Translations under genes and position numbers: made by a program
Notes under the pieces: model-generated
Databases searched by the model: none
What the model was told of the DNA's origin: nothing
What the model saw: the letters and a program-made list of their open reading frames with translations, nothing else
Part shown: positions 24,716 to 34,426 of the stretch, one piece after another
Numbering within the stretch: the stretch's first letter is position 1
Layout of the letters: each line of letters begins with the position of its first letter
NCBI GenBank assembly: GCA_964552465.1
Contig: CAZKGR010000012.1
Coordinates: 25,099 to 89,098 of the forward strand
Length of the DNA stretch: 64,000 nucleotides
Origin: BMS3BBIN04 sp964552465
Lineage (GTDB): Bacteria; Electryoneota; Electryoneia; Electryoneales; Electryoneaceae
Reading direction: 5' to 3'

Positions 24716-27487
24716 ATGTCAGTTTCCAGAAGAGATTTCATCAGAACTACAGCCGCAGTCAGCGCTGCTGCTGCAGTGGGGATCAACGTACCTGAAAGCG
24801 CTAAAGCCGCACAGGCCTCAGTAGAGAGTGGCTGGCGTTGGGACAAATCAGTTTGCCGCTTCTGCGGAACCGGTTGCGGCATCATGGTCGCCACCAGAAA
24901 TGACAAGATTGTTGCAGTCAAGGGCGATCCGGCTGCCCCCGTAAACAAGGGGCTTAACTGCATCAAGGGCTATTTCAACGCCAAGATCATGTACGGTGAA
25001 GACCGGCTGACAGAACCGCTTCTGCGTGTTAACAGCGATGGCGAGTTCGACAAGAAGGGCAATTTCCAGCCTGTATCGTGGAAACGTGCCTTTGAAGAAA
25101 TGGCGAAGCAGTTCAAAAAGACATACGGTGAAATGGGACCGACTGGGGTGTCAGTCTTCGGGTCCGGTCAGTACACGATTCAGGAAGGCTATGCGATGGC
25201 CAAACTGATGAAGGCTGGCTTCAGAAGTAACAACATCGATCCCAACGCTCGCCACTGCATGGCCAGCGCGGTTGTCGGCTTTATCCAGACGTTCGGCATT
25301 GACGAGCCAGCTGGTAACTACGAAGACATCGAGTTGACCGATACAGTCGTGACCTGGGGTGCCAACATGGCCGAGAACCACCCCATTCTGTGGTCGCGTA
25401 TTTCTGATCGAAAACTTGAGAACCGTGACAAGGTGAAGATTGTAAACCTGACGACCTATACCAATCGTTGCACTGACCTCGCCGATACGGAAATTATCTT
25501 CAAGCCGACTTCAGATCTGGCTATCTGGAACTACATCGCCCGGGAACTGGTCTACAACCATCCGGAAGCGATGGACATGAAGTTCATTGAAGACTACTGC
25601 GTTTTCGCAACCGGCTTCGCGAATGTCGGCTACGGCATGCGCGGCAAAACCGATCCTGCCAAGTATTCAGCGCTTGAACGTGAGATCACCGACAAGCAGA
25701 ATTCCAAGGTTATCAGCGAAAATGAAGCGGTTGCGCTGTCGCACCTGGGCGTGAAAGCTGGTGATGTCATGGAAATGACGAATGCCGGCAAAGCTGCGAA
25801 TCACTGGTTGATCACCTTCGAGCAGTTCAAGAAGGGTCTGGAACCCTACGACCTCGACTTCACATGCCGTGTTGCCAAGGGCGATCCGAACGAATCTGAC
25901 GCCGATTTCAAGAAGAAGCTCAAAGAATTGGCCGACCTGTACATCGAGAAGGGTCGCAAAGTCATGAGCTTCTGGACCATGGGCATGAACCAGCATACGC
26001 GTGGTTCGTGGGTCAACGAGCAGGCCTACATGGTTCATCTGCTTCTGGGCAAGCAAGCTAATCCAGGCGAAGGCGCATTCAGCCTGACCGGACAACCGTC
26101 CGCCTGCGGTACGGCTCGTGAAGTTGGAACCTTCGCCCACCGTCTGCCGGCCGACATGGTTGTGAAGAGTGCCGGTCACCGGGCACGTTCCGAAAAACTG
26201 TGGCGTATACCTGAAGGAACGCTCAATCCCAAACCGGGCAGCCACTACACCAAGCTGCTGCGCGACATGGAAGATGGCACAGTCAAGTGGGCCTGGGTGC
26301 AGGTTTGTAACCCGTGGCAGAACACCGCCAACGCCAACCACTGGATAAAAGCCGCACGTGAGATGGACAACTTCATTGTTGTCTCAGACGGTTACGCTGG
26401 CATCTCAGCCAAGGTCGCCGACCTCATTCTACCCTCAGCAATGATTTACGAGAAATGGGGCGCATACGGTAATGCTGAACGTCGAACCCAACATTGGCGT
26501 CAGCAGGTTACCCCGATTGGTCAGTCCATGCCGGATATCTGGCAGGCGCTTGAGTTCTCAAAGTACTTCACAGTCGACGATGTCTGGAAGGAGTGGAAGA
26601 TAGGAGATTTAGTCCTTCCCGATGTTCGCGACGGCGCTACAGCAATGGGATACAAGGGAAGTGACACTCTTTACGATATCCTGTTCGCTCACAAGGATAT
26701 GACAAAGTATGCCTGGCCAGATCCCATTGGCGACGGATTCGGAAACACAGAAGCTGAAGGCGACAAGCGTAATGTTGAGGGCTTTGACGGTTATGGCTTC
26801 TTCGTCCAGAAAGCTCTGTGGGAAGAATACCGTCAGTTTGGTGTGGATCATCACCATGATCTGGCTGACTTTGACACATACCACAATTGTCGCGGCTTGA
26901 AATGGCCGGTCGTTGATGGCAAGGAAACCGAAGTTCGTTTCAACGCTGATTTTGATCAGTACGTTGCGAAGGAATCGCCCGGAAAACAGTATGCGTTCTA
27001 TGGTCCGGCGCTCAAGGCGATGCCGTCAGGTAATCTGACCGGACCGACAACTCCGGAAAAGACGAGCCTCAAGAACAAAGCGAAAATCTTCTTCCGCCCG
27101 TACATGGATCCAGTGGAAATGCCAGACGAGAAGTACCCGTTCTGGCTGTGCACCGGACGTGTGCTCGAACACTGGCACACCGGCACCATGACCATGCGTG
27201 TTCCCGAGCTCTACCGCGCTGTACCTGAAGCGTTGTGCTACATGAATGCCAAAGATGCAGCAGCACAGGGGTTCAGCGACGGTGACATGATCTGGATGGA
27301 GTCTCGCCGTGGCAAGGTCAAGGCCCGGATCGACACCCGCGGGCGCAACAGAATGCCGGAAGGAACCGTGTTTGTTCCGTTCTTCGACGAGCGAGTCTTC
27401 ATCAACAAGGTGACGCTCGATTCAACTTGTCCGATTTCGAAAGAAACAGACTTCAAGAAGTGTGCAGTGAAGCTGTACAAGGCTTAA
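24716..27487 (+). CDS. napA: Periplasmic nitrate reductase catalytic subunit NapA
   Basis: Reduces nitrate to nitrite in the periplasm with Mo-bisMGD and one 4Fe-4S cluster. The 923-residue protein has a Tat signal (SRRDFIRTT), a cluster motif with Cys47, Cys50, Cys54 and Cys82, and the Mo-ligand region NARHCMASAV with Cys181, diagnostic of NapA rather than formate dehydrogenase or NarG. GCGGAGGGGAG supplies the ribosome-binding site. The length matches the long epsilonproteobacterial-type NapA rather than the roughly 830-residue E. coli form. It leads an operon with napG, napH, napB, napF and napD. Confidence 0.95.
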   Translation: MSVSRRDFIRTTAAVSAAAAVGINVPESAKAAQASVESGWRWDKSVCRFCGTGCGIMVATRNDKIVAVKGDPAAPVNKGLNCIKGYFNAKIMYGEDRLTEPLLRVNSDGEFDKKGNFQPVSWKRAFEEMAKQFKKTYGEMGPTGVSVFGSGQYTIQEGYAMAKLMKAGFRSNNIDPNARHCMASAVVGFIQTFGIDEPAGNYEDIELTDTVVTWGANMAENHPILWSRISDRKLENRDKVKIVNLTTYTNRCTDLADTEIIFKPTSDLAIWNYIARELVYNHPEAMDMKFIEDYCVFATGFANVGYGMRGKTDPAKYSALEREITDKQNSKVISENEAVALSHLGVKAGDVMEMTNAGKAANHWLITFEQFKKGLEPYDLDFTCRVAKGDPNESDADFKKKLKELADLYIEKGRKVMSFWTMGMNQHTRGSWVNEQAYMVHLLLGKQANPGEGAFSLTGQPSACGTAREVGTFAHRLPADMVVKSAGHRARSEKLWRIPEGTLNPKPGSHYTKLLRDMEDGTVKWAWVQVCNPWQNTANANHWIKAAREMDNFIVVSDGYAGISAKVADLILPSAMIYEKWGAYGNAERRTQHWRQQVTPIGQSMPDIWQALEFSKYFTVDDVWKEWKIGDLVLPDVRDGATAMGYKGSDTLYDILFAHKDMTKYAWPDPIGDGFGNTEAEGDKRNVEGFDGYGFFVQKALWEEYRQFGVDHHHDLADFDTYHNCRGLKWPVVDGKETEVRFNADFDQYVAKESPGKQYAFYGPALKAMPSGNLTGPTTPEKTSLKNKAKIFFRPYMDPVEMPDEKYPFWLCTGRVLEHWHTGTMTMRVPELYRAVPEALCYMNAKDAAAQGFSDGDMIWMESRRGKVKARIDTRGRNRMPEGTVFVPFFDERVFINKVTLDSTCPISKETDFKKCAVKLYKA

Positions 27488-27493
27488 AGCTTA

Positions 27494-28291
27494 ATGGCCA
27501 AGTCAGGTACTTCCAGAAGAGAGTTTATCCTCGACATTGCTCGGGGTGCAGGCGCGACATTTGTTGGTGGTGTTGTCTGGGGCGGAATGCTGCTGGACAA
27601 CGCCACTGGGTCGATTACTCTGCGTCCACCGGGTGCACTTGAGAACGATTCTTTTCTGGCAACTTGTATTAAATGCGGCTTGTGCGTTACGGCATGTCCG
27701 TATTCGACGCTGAAGCTCGCGGATGTCGGCAACAGCATTGCTAACGGCACCCCATATTTTGAGCCACGTGGGATTGCCTGCGAAATGTGTGAGGATATTC
27801 CCTGCACTGTTGCCTGTCCGAGTGAAGCACTTGACCTGGGGCTGGTGAGCAAAACGGTCAATGGCGAGCACAGGCTGGATATCAATTCGGCGCGTATGGG
27901 CATCGCCAAGATTGATAACGACAACTGCATCGCGTATTGGGGATTACGTTGTGACGCATGCTATAGGGCATGCCCGCGGATTGACGTTGCGATCAAGCTC
28001 GAATACACTCGCAACGAGCGTACTGGCGAACATGCCAAGCTGCGGCCGGTGGTCGTCGGAGATGCATGCACCGGATGCGGGAAGTGTGAGAATGTGTGCG
28101 TGACCGAAAAGGCGAGCATTATTGTCTTACCGCTGGAAATCGCGGCGGGCAAAGTCGGTTCGAACTATGTCAAGGGTTGGGACCCTGAAGACGAAGGCCG
28201 GATACAGGAGATGGAAAAGCCGGTTCCCGACCGCAAGGCGGCTGACAAAACACTGGAATACTTGAACACGGACGACCTGTTTGATGAGTAA
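27494..28291 (+). CDS. napG: Ferredoxin-type protein NapG
   Basis: A periplasmic iron-sulfur protein of the quinol-to-NapAB electron route, 265 residues. It has a Tat-type N-terminus (SRREFILDIARG) and four 4Fe-4S motifs: CIKCGLCVTACP, CEMCEDIPCTVACP, a CDACYRACP-containing motif and CTGCGKCENVC. It starts 6 bases after napA and overlaps napH by 8 bases. NapG with membrane NapH forms a menaquinol dehydrogenase that can replace or complement NapC. Confidence 0.93.
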   Translation: MAKSGTSRREFILDIARGAGATFVGGVVWGGMLLDNATGSITLRPPGALENDSFLATCIKCGLCVTACPYSTLKLADVGNSIANGTPYFEPRGIACEMCEDIPCTVACPSEALDLGLVSKTVNGEHRLDINSARMGIAKIDNDNCIAYWGLRCDACYRACPRIDVAIKLEYTRNERTGEHAKLRPVVVGDACTGCGKCENVCVTEKASIIVLPLEIAAGKVGSNYVKGWDPEDEGRIQEMEKPVPDRKAADKTLEYLNTDDLFDE

Positions 28292-29108
28292 GCCATTCTC
28301 GAGTTATCGATACCTGGTGCTCAGGCGGCTGACTCAAATCAGTATTCTGGTACTGTTTGTTCTCGCGTCAAGTAGGGTAGTAAACGTTTTAAGTGGTGAT
28401 TTCAGTTTCGCATTGTTCCTTGATAAACTGCCGTTAGCTGATCCGTATGCGGTTCTTCAAATGTTCTTCGCCGGTGCTGAAATTGCACTGGATGTATTGA
28501 TCGGAGCGGTGCTTGTATTTCTGTTCTACGCCTTGCTTACCGGTCGCGTCTTCTGCTCATGGATCTGCCCGGTGAACATGGTGTCTGATCTTGCCGGGTT
28601 TCTACGAAGAAAGTGGAAACTGGGCGAGAATAACGGTTCGAAGAGGTGGCCACGCAGCATTCGTTACTGGACGCTGGGACTTGGACTGGTCTTATCGCTG
28701 GCATTTGGCGTAACGGCATTTGAGATGATCAGCCCAATCGGGATTTTCCACCGTGGCATTATTTACGGCATGGAGCTCGGATGGTTTGTGATAGTGGGAT
28801 TGTTCTTTTTTGACCTGTTGGTTCTTAAAAATGGTTTTTGCGGACACATTTGCCCACTTGGAGGGTTTTACTCAGCCACAACCCGTTTTTCGCTGTTGCG
28901 GATCAGGCACATCAAGGATGCTTGCACGCTATGCATGTTGTGCAAGGATGTGTGCCCGGAAAAACAAGTGCTGCATCTGATTGGGAATAAGGATGGGCTG
29001 GTGCAAGCCGGTGAATGCACCAACTGTGGCAGGTGTATTGAGGTCTGCGATGATGAATCGCTGAAGTTCACAACTCGATTTTCAAAAACACATAAGCAGC
29101 AGACATAA
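28284..29108 (+). CDS. napH: Membrane ferredoxin-type quinol dehydrogenase NapH
   Basis: The integral-membrane partner of NapG, 274 residues with four to five hydrophobic segments. It carries the paired CxxxCP motifs of the family (CSWICPVN and CGHICPLGG) and two C-terminal 4Fe-4S motifs, CTLCMLCKDVCP and CTNCGRCIEVCD. It starts at the ATG inside the napG end (ATGAGTAA). With no napC in the operon, NapGH is the obvious entry point for quinol electrons. Confidence 0.93.
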   Translation: MSKPFSSYRYLVLRRLTQISILVLFVLASSRVVNVLSGDFSFALFLDKLPLADPYAVLQMFFAGAEIALDVLIGAVLVFLFYALLTGRVFCSWICPVNMVSDLAGFLRRKWKLGENNGSKRWPRSIRYWTLGLGLVLSLAFGVTAFEMISPIGIFHRGIIYGMELGWFVIVGLFFFDLLVLKNGFCGHICPLGGFYSATTRFSLLRIRHIKDACTLCMLCKDVCPEKQVLHLIGNKDGLVQAGECTNCGRCIEVCDDESLKFTTRFSKTHKQQT

Positions 29109-29125
29109 ACTGGCAGGAGAGTGTG

Positions 29126-29665
29126 ATGAAGATTTCAACTATTGTTCGCACGCTGTCTGGGGTAGTCGTTCTCAGTCTTGCGTTACTGGTCGCTGTTGCA
29201 TTTGCCGATGATAAGCCGGTTTCCGATGAGGAACTTGGGATTCGTAAAACAACGCTGATGACTGAGGAATTGGTTGTTCCGGCATCGAGTGATAAGTTAC
29301 CGAACGCGGGCGACAGTGAGACGATTGATCGTTCATTTGAAAACTGTCCTCCGAACATTCCGCACGCGATCGCGGATTTCGTTCCGATAACCCTTGATGA
29401 CAACCAGTGCATCGAGTGTCATCTTCCCGATGTCGCTGAAGATTTTGGAGCGACATCTGTCCCGGCAAGTCACATGTACGACATCCGCACTCAGCAGGAA
29501 ACCGGAAGCCAGTTGAATGGTGCGATGTACAGCTGTATGCTCTGCCATGCTGCGATGACGGATGCCGATCCAGTGATCGATAACAATTTCCAAGCTGAAT
29601 TCAGAGATCAGGGTGATGCCACTTCCTCAAATCTGCTTGATATCCTCAACGAAGGAGTTGAGTGA
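29126..29665 (+). CDS. napB: Dihaem cytochrome c subunit NapB
   Basis: The small electron-transfer subunit of periplasmic nitrate reductase, 179 residues. It has an N-terminal signal peptide ending near AVAFADD and two haem motifs, CIECH and CMLCH, with the NapB-like PPNIPHAIADF stretch between the signal and the haems. GGAG stands about 6 bases before the ATG at 29126. It lies between napH and napF. Confidence 0.93.
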   Translation: MKISTIVRTLSGVVVLSLALLVAVAFADDKPVSDEELGIRKTTLMTEELVVPASSDKLPNAGDSETIDRSFENCPPNIPHAIADFVPITLDDNQCIECHLPDVAEDFGATSVPASHMYDIRTQQETGSQLNGAMYSCMLCHAAMTDADPVIDNNFQAEFRDQGDATSSNLLDILNEGVE

Positions 29666-29710
29666 ACGCTGGTCTGTTCGGACAGGTACGGTCAGATTAA
29701 CGGTACATAG

Positions 29711-30223
29711 TTGCTGGTGAAACACGAGTCTGATAGACGCGAATTCTTTCGGTCGATTGCGCAACCGTTCGATAAAGCTCGCAAGCAGCTCAGGGAGCCT
29801 GTCGATCCCCTGCCGCCCTACTGCTCAAGCGCAGATAAGGCTGTTGAAAGTTGTCCGGATTGTGCGAAGCCGTGCATTGCAGAGTGCCCGGAGAATATCA
29901 TCTATCTCGGCAAGGGCGATCTTCCGCGTCTGAACTTCGCACAGGCTGGGTGCACATATTGTAAGAAATGTGCTGAGGCCTGCCCGCATGATGTACTTTC
30001 AGTGTCCAATCCAGCGAAAATCGGGGCAAATGTCGCCATTAATGAAGACGATTGTCTGGCCTGGAATAAGGTGATATGCAATTCCTGCAAGGATGCGTGC
30101 GATGAGAATGCCATAGTTTACGATGGGATGAAGAATCCCCGGATAGACATTTCCGTTTGCACACGCTGCGGTCTGTGTGTGAAACCATGCCCGGTAGATG
30201 CGATCAGCATCAACATTTACTAG
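29711..30223 (+). CDS. napF: Ferredoxin-type protein NapF
   Basis: A cytoplasmic iron-sulfur protein linked to NapA maturation, about 170 residues. It has four cysteine-rich motifs: CPDCAKPCIAECP, CTYCKKCAEACP, CNSCKDAC and CTRCGLCVKPCP. The N-terminal SDRREFFRSIAQPF segment matches NapF proteins. The start is TTG at 29711 or GTG at 29717; no ATG is suitably placed. Its position after napB departs from the enterobacterial order, where napF is first. Confidence 0.87.
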   Translation: MLVKHESDRREFFRSIAQPFDKARKQLREPVDPLPPYCSSADKAVESCPDCAKPCIAECPENIIYLGKGDLPRLNFAQAGCTYCKKCAEACPHDVLSVSNPAKIGANVAINEDDCLAWNKVICNSCKDACDENAIVYDGMKNPRIDISVCTRCGLCVKPCPVDAISINIY

Positions 30224-30242
30224 GTAACATCAGGGAGCTACT

Positions 30243-30491
30243 TTGAATATTTCCAGCATTGTCGTGCACACAAGGCCAGAACATTTCAGCGAAGTGTTGC
30301 ACAAGCTTCAAGAATCAGATTTCTGTGAGGTTCACTATCATGATCCGAAAGGGAAAATCGTTGTTACTATCGAGAATGACGACCTTGATGGCGACATCGG
30401 CAAAATGAAGACTATACAGGATATGGAGAACGTTGCGTCCGCCAGTTTTGTCTATAGCACAAACGCAGATGAGGAAGACCAGGTTCAGTGA
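30243..30491 (+). CDS. napD: NapD chaperone
   Basis: A small cytoplasmic protein of 82 residues that binds the NapA Tat signal and prevents premature export. The N-terminus NISSIVVHTRPEHF and the ferredoxin-like fold pattern (hydrophobic strand, CEVHYHDPKGKIVVTIE) match NapD. It begins with TTG at 30243, supported by GGGAG about 7 bases upstream. It is the last gene of the nap operon and is followed by a strong terminator. Confidence 0.88.
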   Translation: MNISSIVVHTRPEHFSEVLHKLQESDFCEVHYHDPKGKIVVTIENDDLDGDIGKMKTIQDMENVASASFVYSTNADEEDQVQ

Positions 30492-30538
30492 GTACCTGAT
30501 ATATTGCTAGTGGTCCATGTTTGGCTATTCAAATAAGT

Positions 30539-30566
30539 AAGGGTTGCGATGAATATCGCAATCCTT
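30539..30566. terminator. Bidirectional terminator between nap and the surface-protein block
   Basis: AAGGGTTGCGAT and ATCGCAATCCTT pair over 12 bp with one G-T wobble around a GAAT loop. Short A-rich sequence precedes it and T-rich sequence follows. It lies between the convergent napD and the porin gene and probably serves both strands. Confidence 0.75.
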
Positions 30567-30587
30567 TATCGTCGAATCACATCCTGT

Positions 30588-31595
30588 TTATTTCGCTCCA
30601 GACAAGCCAATCGTAACCCGCTTCACTGTGCTCAAAGCGCCCAAGTCGGCATAGGCGAAATCAGCCTCAACTCTCATCGAGTGAATGTTCATCTGGATTC
30701 CGGCACCGAAAGCCCAACCCTCGGTATCGTGTTCAAGCGTACGCCCACCGCGCAGGAACACCATCTGGTTGAATCCGTACTCTGCGCCAAAATGAACCGT
30801 TGTCACCCCTTCGTTCAAGTGCTTGCCATCAGCGACGATCACCAATCCATGGGTATCGCTTGCCCGGAAAGCATGGCCTTGTCCTATCAGACGCCACGCA
30901 ATTCCAGTTTGGAAGGTGAGTGGCAACGGCCATCCGCTCGTATGCAAGCGCGTTTCTGCTTCATCGTCATCAGTTGACTCGGTGATCAGATCGCGACCGC
31001 TGAGTTTCATGTCGCCGCCGAGATTGGTCATCGCCATCCCGATGCTGAAACCGTCCAGAGATGTTTTGAGAAGCGTACCAACGTCAAAGGCTGCAGTTTG
31101 CGCGTGCGTGTTGAACAAGTTCTGCCGGATGTACTTGCCAGTAACCCCTACCGTAAATCTGTCGGTCAGCGCCATAATGGCTGAGGCTCCAATTGCCAGA
31201 TCAGAGTAACCAACCATGACGCCGTTACCGTCCGGCTGGTCAAGCGTAGTCTGTTCGAAATCGTCACCGCCAAAGGAGATGACGTGCACTCCGATATGAA
31301 GGTCAGGCGTAACCGGCGCGGTTAGTCCCAGGGTCTGGTGCTTGAGTCCGGCAAACCAATCGAGATATGAGAAGGAGGCTGCGAGGTTGTCCGAAGCGAC
31401 AGCCGCCGCAGGATTTACACCCAGCAACTCAGGTCCGCCTGAATAGGCGATTCCCGCACCTCCCATACTGGCGAGTCGGCCGCTCGGAATTATCTGTAGA
31501 AAGGTCGCCGCAGTGGTACCCGGCTTGTCGAAACCGCACACGAGACTGGGTACAATGAGAACCACTACAATCACAAATCTTGCTATTCCGTGCAC
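30588..31595 (-). CDS. PorV/PorQ-family outer membrane beta-barrel protein
   Basis: A 335-residue outer membrane protein. After a signal peptide (HGIARFVIVVVLIVPSLVCG) the mature start contains ATFLQIIPSGRLASMGGAGIA and GVNPAAAV, typical of PorV/PorQ (UPF0164) proteins that help T9SS cargo through the outer membrane. The rest alternates short amphipathic strands. The start is taken as GTG at 31595, with GGAGG just upstream; the longer frame would overlap the protease gene. The two upstream genes encode proteins with T9SS-type C-termini, so a role in their secretion is plausible. Confidence 0.8.
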   Translation of the reverse strand: MHGIARFVIVVVLIVPSLVCGFDKPGTTAATFLQIIPSGRLASMGGAGIAYSGGPELLGVNPAAAVASDNLAASFSYLDWFAGLKHQTLGLTAPVTPDLHIGVHVISFGGDDFEQTTLDQPDGNGVMVGYSDLAIGASAIMALTDRFTVGVTGKYIRQNLFNTHAQTAAFDVGTLLKTSLDGFSIGMAMTNLGGDMKLSGRDLITESTDDDEAETRLHTSGWPLPLTFQTGIAWRLIGQGHAFRASDTHGLVIVADGKHLNEGVTTVHFGAEYGFNQMVFLRGGRTLEHDTEGWAFGAGIQMNIHSMRVEADFAYADLGALSTVKRVTIGLSGAK

Positions 31596-31605
31596 ATGTC
31601 CTCCA

Positions 31606-34275
31606 TCACTTGAGGTACATAAAGCGGCGATGCTGCACCTGGGATTGATGCGTAACACTCAGGAAATATATCCCGGAACTCGTTTGCTCAGGAATATCCC
31701 ACGCGATCCTATTCGTGCCGGATGTTCCCATGACTTGGAACCGGTCGACTTCCCTTCCGATCAGGTCAATCACAGCCACCTCAATACTCCCGGGAACAGG
31801 TAAAGTGATATTCACCTGAACAATGCCATTGGTCGGATTCGGCCAAATGCTGGATATATCAAAAGCTTCAGGTAGTGAACCGACTAATCGCTTATCAGCA
31901 ACTCCGGTCTCAAATCCCCACGCGACAAAGATTTGGTCAAGCACCTCTGCGCGTGTTGAGGCGTTAATCCACTCGTCGTTGATTGCTTCAATCCCGAAGG
32001 AGCAAAACACAAGATCCCTCTCCCCTTCCTGGACGCGAACCCCCGCCAGTCGATCAGGTTCATCAGCACTGAACAAGAACAACGGTTCCGCAATCCCCTG
32101 CGCCTCGATCACGTCAATGTTGTTCTGATTCCATGCTCCCCCTTCGCCAGCAAGGAAGAGATAAAGGCCATCGGTTAGAGGGTGACCTTCTATACCACGG
32201 ACAACGAGCTGGTTTGCGTTTGGATCGGTTAGTCCGATATGGAAAAGCGTGTCAAGTGCAACCAGATTGTTCGCAGCCAGGTCTTGGGCAATGTTCTGCC
32301 CTGAGAACAGTACTTTTCCACCGCTGTCGAGATAATCAACAAACACCGCCAGATCGTCCCCGGACAAATGGTCGCTGGTACGGCTCCCTGAGGCGTAGAT
32401 GATAGCCTCGTAGCCTTCGACAAAATCTGCTAGTACTGAAATTTCGTTTCGCTTGGCGACTTCAGCGCCGACACCGATCTCCTCCAAAGCGTCCAGATAC
32501 CAAGTGTCAATCCGCCCTTCGCCACCCTGATCATCATCAATCAGCAGAACCGGAGCTTGCCCAACTCTGAGTGGAAGCATCTGGTGAAAGTCGAACTCAT
32601 TTCCAAAGAAGTCTGATCCTCGGAATCTGGCGTATATTTCGACTATCTCAACTTCGTCCTCGCCGAGCGTCACAATCACCGGGATCTCGAACTCTCCGAA
32701 GTCACCTTGGACTATTGAACCAATCCATAACGAATCTGCACCGAGCGTTGCTCTGGGTTCATCGCAGGACAAGGTCATGGAAACATCCAGCGCACCCTGA
32801 TCATACTTCTGCCAACGGAGGCCAAACGTGCCTTCATCGTCATGGATTATGTGTGGTGTTTCGCCGGTGTATGTCCAAACAGAATCAACGGATACGTACA
32901 TGTCCAGTAATGCACCCAGATCAACGATACCTGCGCCACTTCCAGGATCGGGAATTGGTCGAGCTGTGTCAATGAGGCGATCAATGATCTGTTGATTGCT
33001 CCAGCCTGCAGGAGCGAGACTCATTGCCTGCGCTACCACACCTGCAGTAACCGGGCAGGCCATGCTGGTGCCACTCATCTGGCCATATCCACCAGCCTGA
33101 GTTGTGCTGTATATGGCTTCACCGGGTGCGGATACGGTTACCCAATCGCCGTAGCTGGAAAAGTCCGCTAAAACATCATCGGAATTAGTTGCTGCGACCG
33201 CGATTACATTCTCATTGGCTGCTGGATAATTTGGGATTTGATTGGCATCATTACCCGCAGCGGCAACGAGAATAAGACCGGCATCAAACGCTAGTTGCAT
33301 TGCCTGTTCAAAGTAGTAAGGATCGCCGCCGGTTCCCCCAAAACTCATGGATATGACATCAAATCCCATATCAATAGAATACATGATGGCATTGGTTGCT
33401 TCGAGCAGTCCAACCACTCCATAGCCGTCTACTGTGGTCCAGCCTGCACGCAAAGCGCCAATTTGGCAATCCCAGCCTGGAGATGCTACGCCGAGACCAT
33501 TGTTCGTGGTTGCTGCTGCATCGCCGGAACAATGGGTGCCATGCCCATCGAAATCATCTGGATCGTTGTCGGGTGGTCCGGGATCATCACCCGGGAAAAC
33601 ATTCGCAGTGGTCACAAAATCCCAGCCGATGCCATCATCGATATATCCGTTCTCGTCATTGTCAATTCCATCTTCATCACTCGGTTCCCATACTCCGTCA
33701 CCATTCAAGTCCTCACCGGGATTAACCCAGATGTTGTCAACCAGGTCAGGGTGAACATAGTCCACGCCGCTGTCAACGATCGCCACCACAATGTCTTCAT
33801 CGCCTTGCGATAGCGCCCATCCGCGATATGAATTGATCGCCTCGTGATGCCATTGGGCAGGTAGTTCCGGATCTGTCGGAGTGCGAGTGAGTTCGAGGTA
33901 TGGATAGGCGTAGTTAGCTTCAGCACCTACGACAAAGGAAAACCGACGTATCTCCTCCAATACTGTTGGAACGGACCGGTGTTGCGGGAATCTCAAAACA
34001 CGCATGTCAGGCATGCGCGACCCGAATTCGTTGCGCATGCTCGTGGCCTCAATCTCACCTAGCCAGGCATCAAATTCGAGCATTCCAGTTCTGAGTTGAT
34101 CACCGTTCGATGCATCCTGGGGAAGAGATTCAGGATTTTCGATCTGGATGATAATACTGCCTGGCAGCATGATCTCCGGCGCGGCGAAAAGTCCACTAGG
34201 GATCAATACCGTGAGTACGATGCAAGTCGCGAGAAGTTTAATCGGAACCGATTGGCGGATTTGAGATCTGATCAT
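31606..34275 (-). CDS. Secreted subtilisin-like serine protease (S8) with T9SS-type C-terminal domain
   Basis: An extracellular protease of about 889 residues. The catalytic triad is Asp168 (AIVDSGVDY), His245 (GHGTHCSG) and Ser404 (GTSMACPV). A calcium-type acidic stretch (NPGEDLNGDGVWEPSDEDG) lies between Asp and His. The middle portion has a Rossmann-like LLIDDDQGGE region of unknown role. The last 80 or so residues (IWPNPTNGIVQVNI through HRRFMYLK) form a type A sorting domain. A hydrophobic signal sequence follows MIRSQIRQSV. The start could also be the ATG at 34299. Confidence 0.85.
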   Translation of the reverse strand: MIRSQIRQSVPIKLLATCIVLTVLIPSGLFAAPEIMLPGSIIIQIENPESLPQDASNGDQLRTGMLEFDAWLGEIEATSMRNEFGSRMPDMRVLRFPQHRSVPTVLEEIRRFSFVVGAEANYAYPYLELTRTPTDPELPAQWHHEAINSYRGWALSQGDEDIVVAIVDSGVDYVHPDLVDNIWVNPGEDLNGDGVWEPSDEDGIDNDENGYIDDGIGWDFVTTANVFPGDDPGPPDNDPDDFDGHGTHCSGDAAATTNNGLGVASPGWDCQIGALRAGWTTVDGYGVVGLLEATNAIMYSIDMGFDVISMSFGGTGGDPYYFEQAMQLAFDAGLILVAAAGNDANQIPNYPAANENVIAVAATNSDDVLADFSSYGDWVTVSAPGEAIYSTTQAGGYGQMSGTSMACPVTAGVVAQAMSLAPAGWSNQQIIDRLIDTARPIPDPGSGAGIVDLGALLDMYVSVDSVWTYTGETPHIIHDDEGTFGLRWQKYDQGALDVSMTLSCDEPRATLGADSLWIGSIVQGDFGEFEIPVIVTLGEDEVEIVEIYARFRGSDFFGNEFDFHQMLPLRVGQAPVLLIDDDQGGEGRIDTWYLDALEEIGVGAEVAKRNEISVLADFVEGYEAIIYASGSRTSDHLSGDDLAVFVDYLDSGGKVLFSGQNIAQDLAANNLVALDTLFHIGLTDPNANQLVVRGIEGHPLTDGLYLFLAGEGGAWNQNNIDVIEAQGIAEPLFLFSADEPDRLAGVRVQEGERDLVFCSFGIEAINDEWINASTRAEVLDQIFVAWGFETGVADKRLVGSLPEAFDISSIWPNPTNGIVQVNITLPVPGSIEVAVIDLIGREVDRFQVMGTSGTNRIAWDIPEQTSSGIYFLSVTHQSQVQHRRFMYLK

Positions 34276-34426
34276 GCGAATCCTCGCATCGTGGTTCATG
34301 GTTTGGCGTACGATGAGGTGCAATCGCCCCTGAACCGAATGAGTGAAATAACTGGGATCAGACCAGTGGATTCATACCACCAGCCTGATCCGAACTACTA
34401 TGGACACATATCATCACCGCAGGACA

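Noticed and set aside
25667..26341. Minus-strand open frame of 224 codons inside napA
   Set aside because: Antisense shadow of an intact, strongly conserved NapA.
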